A DNA stretch of 24,512 bases from Phycisphaerales bacterium UBA854 (GTDB lineage: Bacteria > Planctomycetota > Phycisphaerae > Phycisphaerales > SM1A02). The notes under the pieces were generated by a model, which saw only the letters and a program-made list of their open reading frames with translations, was not told where the DNA came from and made no database searches. This document shows, piece by piece, positions 20,690-24,512 of this stretch; position 1 is the first letter of the stretch; the number at the start of each line of letters is the position of its first letter. The DNA lies in NCBI GenBank assembly GCA_002295885.1, contig DBGM01000033.1:37834-62345 (forward strand), written 5' to 3'. The position numbers and the translations under genes were made by a program.

Positions 20690-22018
20690 ATGGAACCGAT
20701 GGCCAACAACTCCGTCCGCCTGATCACCCGCCTTGCCACGGGGCTGATCGTGATCGGACTTGCCGTGGGCTTTCTCAGCCTGCTGGTGATGACCGCTCCG
20801 CAGGCGAGCGTCTCGGACGAGGCGAAACCGGCCCGGTCGGTCATCGTGCTCGAATCCACCCGGCGACCGGTCCGCCGTCAGTTCGAAGGGTACGGCGTGG
20901 CCGACTCCCTCCACCACGCCGATGTTCCCGCCCGGGTGACGTCGACGGTGATCGAACTTCCCGAGACCAGCCGGGCCGGAAATCCCGTGGCCACCGGCCA
21001 GCTTCTGGTCCGGCTCGACGATTCGGACTTCATCCAGGAGCGGGAGATCGCCCGGCAGCAGGTCGCCGACATCGAATCCCAGCTCGCGTCCCTCGCCCTC
21101 GAGCAGCAGGCGGCCGACGATCGATTGGCCCTGTCCGAGGAGGAGGTCGCCATCGCCCAGCGCGACTTCGAGCGGATCCAGGCCGCCGCGGCGCGGGATG
21201 CGGCGCCGCCCCGGGAAGTCGACCAGCTCCGTCAGGCGCTCATCGCCCGCCAGTCCTCGCTGATCACCGCACAGCAGCAGGCGGATCAGCTCCGCACCCA
21301 GCGCAGCCAGCTCATCGCCCGGCAGGGACGGGAGGAGGCGAATCTCGCCATCGCCCAGCAGCGGATCGACCGCTGTCGGATCACGAGTCCGCTCGATGGC
21401 TACATCGAGTCGGTCGATGTGAAGATCGGTGAGAGTCTGGTCAGCGGATCCCGCGTGGCCCGCGTGGTCGATCCGACGTTGATGGAGGTGCCGCTCCGGT
21501 TGTCCGCCGCGGTCCGCCGTGAACTGGGAGTCGGAGACGCCGTCGCCCTGTTCGCAACCGGTTCCAACGACCAGACGTGGATCGGGGCCGTGAGTCGGAT
21601 CGCTCCGGAGGACGATCCCACCACCCGGACCACCACGGTCTACGTGGAACTGGAGCAGGAACTGGATGGAGACAGCTATCTGGCCCCCGGCATGTTCCTG
21701 CGGGGACAGGTCGAAAGCGAGGTCGGGGTTGATTCCTGGGTCGTGCCCCGGAGGTCGGTGCTCAACGATCGGGTGCTGCTCGTCCGGGACGGCCGCATCC
21801 AAAGCATCCCGGTCCAGGTGTCCCACGCGGTGCGCCTGGAGGTGGCCGAAACCGGACTGCCGGATCGGGACTGGCTGGTGCTGGGCAGTCCGCTTGCTCC
21901 GGGTGATCAGGTCGTGGTCACGCCGACACGATCCCTGACCGACGGTCTGCCGGTGTTCTCGGTGCCCAGCCACGAGGCCTTCGCCGCCCTCGAGCCGGAC
22001 GAGGACCGAAGCCCGTGA
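20690..22018 (+). CDS. RND efflux periplasmic adaptor (HlyD/MFP family)
   Basis: Membrane-fusion protein of about 442 residues linking an inner-membrane RND pump to an outer-membrane channel. An N-terminal anchor helix (LITRLATGLIVIGLAVGFLSLLVM) is followed by the first lipoyl half (VPARVTSTVIELPETSRAGNPVATGQLLVRLDDSDF), a long coiled-coil hairpin rich in Gln, Ala and Glu (about residues 118-220), and the second lipoyl half (CRITSPLDGYIESVDVKIGESLVSGSRVARVVDP). A beta-barrel with TRTTTVYVELEQELDGDSYLAPGMFLRGQVES comes next, and a membrane-proximal end with VPRRSVLNDRVLLVRDG. The start is uncertain: ATG 20690 has AGGGG nine bases upstream, while ATG 20657 and ATG 20699 are also in frame. The stop overlaps the permease start (GTGA). 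Substrates are unknown. Confidence 0.9.
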   Translation: MEPMANNSVRLITRLATGLIVIGLAVGFLSLLVMTAPQASVSDEAKPARSVIVLESTRRPVRRQFEGYGVADSLHHADVPARVTSTVIELPETSRAGNPVATGQLLVRLDDSDFIQEREIARQQVADIESQLASLALEQQAADDRLALSEEEVAIAQRDFERIQAAAARDAAPPREVDQLRQALIARQSSLITAQQQADQLRTQRSQLIARQGREEANLAIAQQRIDRCRITSPLDGYIESVDVKIGESLVSGSRVARVVDPTLMEVPLRLSAAVRRELGVGDAVALFATGSNDQTWIGAVSRIAPEDDPTTRTTTVYVELEQELDGDSYLAPGMFLRGQVESEVGVDSWVVPRRSVLNDRVLLVRDGRIQSIPVQVSHAVRLEVAETGLPDRDWLVLGSPLAPGDQVVVTPTRSLTDGLPVFSVPSHEAFAALEPDEDRSP

Positions 22019-24512
22019 ACCTCCCGCGTTTCAGCGTCCGCAATCCGGTCCCGGTCAATCTCATGATGGTCGCGATCCTGTTCTTCGGAACCTGGTCCGC
22101 GCTGACCCTGCGACGGGAGTTCTTTCCCGACATCGCCCCCGACCGCGCCTACATCACGATGCCGTACCCCGGAGCGTCTCCCGCCGAGATCGAGGACGCC
22201 CTGGCGAAGAAGGTCGAGGACGCGGTGTCGGAACTCAAGGAGGTCGACGAGGTCCGGACCAATCTCGTCGAAGGCGGCGGCAGCATCTCCGTGACCTTCC
22301 GGGAGGAGGTGAGCGACATCGATGCGGCGGTCGACGAGGTCGAACGGGCCGTCATGGCGCTCGAGGATCTGCCCGCGGATGCCGACCGGATCCAGGTGTT
22401 GAAAATCGACAACCAGTTGCCGGTCATCATGCTCGAGATCTACGGGGATGCGGATGAGGAGGTGCTCAAGCAGGCCGCCCGCGCCGCCCGGGACGATCTC
22501 CGGTCCCTTCCCGACATGGGCCAGCTCACCTACGGGGGCGGCATCCGCAACTACGAGATCCGGGTCGAGGTCGATCGTGATGCGATGGTGCGGTACGGCA
22601 TCGGACTGCCGACCATCTCCTCCGCGGTGTCGCGGTGGATGCGGGAGATTCCCGGGGGATCGATCCAGACGTCGGGCGGCACGATCGGAATCCGGACCCT
22701 CGGCGTCCCGGAGGACAGCGATTCAATCCGGGAGATCGTGGTCACGGCCCAGTCCGACGGGGACGTGGTCCGACTCGGGGATATCGCGAGGATCTACCGG
22801 AGCTTCGTGGACACGCCGGTCAACGTCCGATTCAACGGAGCACCGTCCGTCAGCATGACGGCGCTTCGTGCCGGCAAGCAGGACATCGTGAAGATGGCGA
22901 GGATGGTGCGCGCCTACGTCGACGGGCGGACCGGTCAGCCGCTCGAGATGTCGACGATGGACATGCTGATCAACCCGGATGTGAAGAAGGCATGGGAGAA
23001 GGGGTTGAACTCCACGCATGTCCTGCCGCCGGGAGTCGAGATGACCACGTTCACCGATCTCGCCCGGTTCGTCGAGGGACGACTGAGCCTCCTTTCGGAG
23101 AACGCGATCTACGGTGCGATCCTGGTCTTCCTCACCCTCATGGTGTTCCTCAACTGGCGGGCGGCCTTCTGGGTCGGAATGGGTCTCATCATCGCGCTGG
23201 CCGGCACGCTGGTGCTGATGGAGTGGACCGGGGCCACGCTCAACCTGCTCACGATGTTCGGACTGATCGTGGTGATCGGACTGCTGGTCGACGATGCGAT
23301 CGTGGTCTGCGAGAGCATCCAGGCCCGGCACGACAAGGGGATCGGTGCATTGCAGGCCGCCATCGAGGGAGCGGGTCGTGTCCAGTGGCCCGTGGTGGCG
23401 ACGGTGCTGACCAGCATCGTGGCCTTCCTGCCGCTCACGTTCATCAAGGGGGGGATCGGTGATCTCATGGGCGCCCTGCCCGTGGTGGTCGCCCTGGCCC
23501 TCTTCATGAGCCTCATCGAGTGCCTGATGATGCTGCCCGGGCACATGGGGCACAGTCTGGCCCGCCGGGACCGCGCGTCGGATCGACGGTTCGGAGCCCG
23601 CATGCGACGCTTCGAACAGAAGCGCGACGATCTGATCTTCAACCGGATCGTGCCGCGGTACGTGACGTTGCTGGGCACACTGCTGAATCGCCGCTACCTG
23701 ACCTTGTCGGTGGCCGTGGCGGCACTGATCTTCTCGGTCGCCTTCCTCGCCGGCGGTCGGGTGGGCTACAACTTCCTTCCCAGCGACGACGCCGAGACCG
23801 TGATGATCAAGTTCGAGATGCCGGTTGGCACTCCCCTCGAGCACACGGAGGCGGTCGCACTCCGGGTGGAGCGGGCGTTGGAGGAGCAGCCCGAGATCCA
23901 GCTCGTGAACACCATCATCGGTGCGACCTCGGACGTCGAAACCGGCCGGGGGTCGTCCTTCTCGACGAACGTCGCACAGATCTTCCTGGAACTGTCGCCC
24001 GCCGAAGTGCGGGAGCGCAACGCCGGACAGATCATGACCGACGTGCGGGCCTCCCTCGAAGGACAGCTTCCGGGGGTGGACAACTTCTCCGTCCAGGAGC
24101 TCACCGGCGGACCGGGAGGGAAAGACATCACCGTCAACATCAGCGGGGACGATCTTGGCCGCATGATGGCGGTTGCGGCCCGCATGAAGGACGATCTGGC
24201 GATCTTCGACGGCGTGTTCGACATCGCCGACGACCTGTTCGATGGTCAGCGAGAACTTCAGATCCGGCTGCTTCCCTCCGGCGCTGCGCTGGGACTGACG
24301 GTCGAGGACGTCGCCCGCCAGGTTCGCAGTTCGGTCTACGGGGACGAAGCGCACGTGTTCGCCGCCGATGGAGAGGACATCGATGTCCGGGTGAGCGCAG
24401 CGGGGCTCTCCCGCGCCGACCTCTCGGACATTGAGGGGATGTGGATCATCGCCCCCGACGGTCGATCGATTCCGCTGGCCGAAGTGGTCGAACTCGGGGA
24501 CGGTTCGGGATA
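22015..24512 (+). CDS. RND efflux transporter permease (3' end outside the window)
   Basis: Inner-membrane proton-driven efflux pump of the AcrB/HAE1 superfamily; 832 codons are visible of perhaps 1050 or more. It starts with GTG 22015, overlapping the adaptor stop by four bases (GTGA) and preceded by GAGGA. Helix 1 is VPVNLMMVAILFFGTW, followed by the usual REFFPDIAPDRAYITMPYPGASPAEIE, the porter domain with QLPVIMLEIYGDAD, helices 2-6 including the proton-relay motif GLIVVIGLLVDDAIVVCESI in helix 4, and FIKGGIGDLMGALPVVV. Helix 7 begins near RRYLTLSVAVAAL, and the second porter domain starts with GYNFLPSDDAETVMIKFEMPVGTPLEHTE. Between VRAYVDGRTG and LPPGVEMTTFTDL there are about 28 more residues than usual. 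Whether it exports drugs, lipids or other compounds is not shown. No outer-membrane channel gene is visible. Confidence 0.92.
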   Translation, partial: MNLPRFSVRNPVPVNLMMVAILFFGTWSALTLRREFFPDIAPDRAYITMPYPGASPAEIEDALAKKVEDAVSELKEVDEVRTNLVEGGGSISVTFREEVSDIDAAVDEVERAVMALEDLPADADRIQVLKIDNQLPVIMLEIYGDADEEVLKQAARAARDDLRSLPDMGQLTYGGGIRNYEIRVEVDRDAMVRYGIGLPTISSAVSRWMREIPGGSIQTSGGTIGIRTLGVPEDSDSIREIVVTAQSDGDVVRLGDIARIYRSFVDTPVNVRFNGAPSVSMTALRAGKQDIVKMARMVRAYVDGRTGQPLEMSTMDMLINPDVKKAWEKGLNSTHVLPPGVEMTTFTDLARFVEGRLSLLSENAIYGAILVFLTLMVFLNWRAAFWVGMGLIIALAGTLVLMEWTGATLNLLTMFGLIVVIGLLVDDAIVVCESIQARHDKGIGALQAAIEGAGRVQWPVVATVLTSIVAFLPLTFIKGGIGDLMGALPVVVALALFMSLIECLMMLPGHMGHSLARRDRASDRRFGARMRRFEQKRDDLIFNRIVPRYVTLLGTLLNRRYLTLSVAVAALIFSVAFLAGGRVGYNFLPSDDAETVMIKFEMPVGTPLEHTEAVALRVERALEEQPEIQLVNTIIGATSDVETGRGSSFSTNVAQIFLELSPAEVRERNAGQIMTDVRASLEGQLPGVDNFSVQELTGGPGGKDITVNISGDDLGRMMAVAARMKDDLAIFDGVFDIADDLFDGQRELQIRLLPSGAALGLTVEDVARQVRSSVYGDEAHVFAADGEDIDVRVSAAGLSRADLSDIEGMWIIAPDGRSIPLAEVVELGDGSG

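Overview
The window is bacterial, GC-rich and densely coded, and most likely comes from a planctomycete of the Phycisphaerae type, probably marine. The markers are a short VPAP-type PEP-CTERM sorting tail ending in an arginine run (663-1319), a prepilin-type secreted protein of the kind abundant in planctomycetes (3368-4150), a C-terminal dockerin-like EF-hand pair on a secreted protein (4178-6226), and several genes that appear to be translated without a Shine-Dalgarno leader. This placement is an inference from protein features; no rRNA is present. There are no recognisable mobile elements, phage genes or CRISPR arrays.

Layout. 1-1714 (+): the 3' end of a (6-4)/FeS-type photolyase homologue, a Tyr/Asp-rich PEP-CTERM protein and an NTF2-like protein. 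1715-2016: a doubtful small ORF. 2017-6543: a metal-flavoured cluster. On the minus strand lie a Fur/Zur-type regulator, a 52-residue DUF5993-like membrane protein and a DsbB-like protein. Divergently on the plus strand lie a pseudopilin, a three-domain His/Asp-rich secreted protein and a 65-residue zinc-ribbon membrane microprotein closed by a terminator. 6618-8809 (+): an SRPBCC protein and a DUF1338 (HglS/YdcJ) dioxygenase. 8840-13020 (-): quinone-dependent D-lactate dehydrogenase, a ZIP metal transporter, a two-helix membrane microprotein and a flavoprotein under a perfect inverted-repeat operator. 13160-13231 (-): tRNA-Gly(GCC) with its own promoter and terminator. 13486-14813 (+): an Nfu-N domain protein and MutY. 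14810-17104 (-): a 7TMR-HD membrane phosphodiesterase. 17221-17775 (+): a lipoprotein. 17764-20524 (-): a translationally coupled gatC-gatA-ROK kinase operon. 20690-24512 (+): an RND efflux adaptor and permease, the latter cut by the window edge.

The most interesting part is 2017-6543. I read it as a zinc-responsive (Zur-type) secretion locus. A Fur-family repressor faces a pseudopilin and a large extracellular protein across a promoter region containing a 16-bp imperfect palindrome. The large protein has three repeats joined by expanding His/Asp linkers, and from memory it resembles the 'all3515 family Zur-repressed' proteins. DsbB and DUF5993 stand behind the regulator and a Cys4 microprotein stands behind the secreted protein. 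The ZIP transporter 4.4 kb downstream may belong to the same metal theme. The identity of the metal and the regulation are inferred, not shown.

Other points worth attention are loss of all visible Fe-S cysteines in the photolyase homologue, loss of the ROK zinc motif, an insertion in the DUF1338 enzyme, a ZIP protein lacking a usual ligand Glu, and a recurring -10 hexamer placed 6-7 nt before ATG codons.
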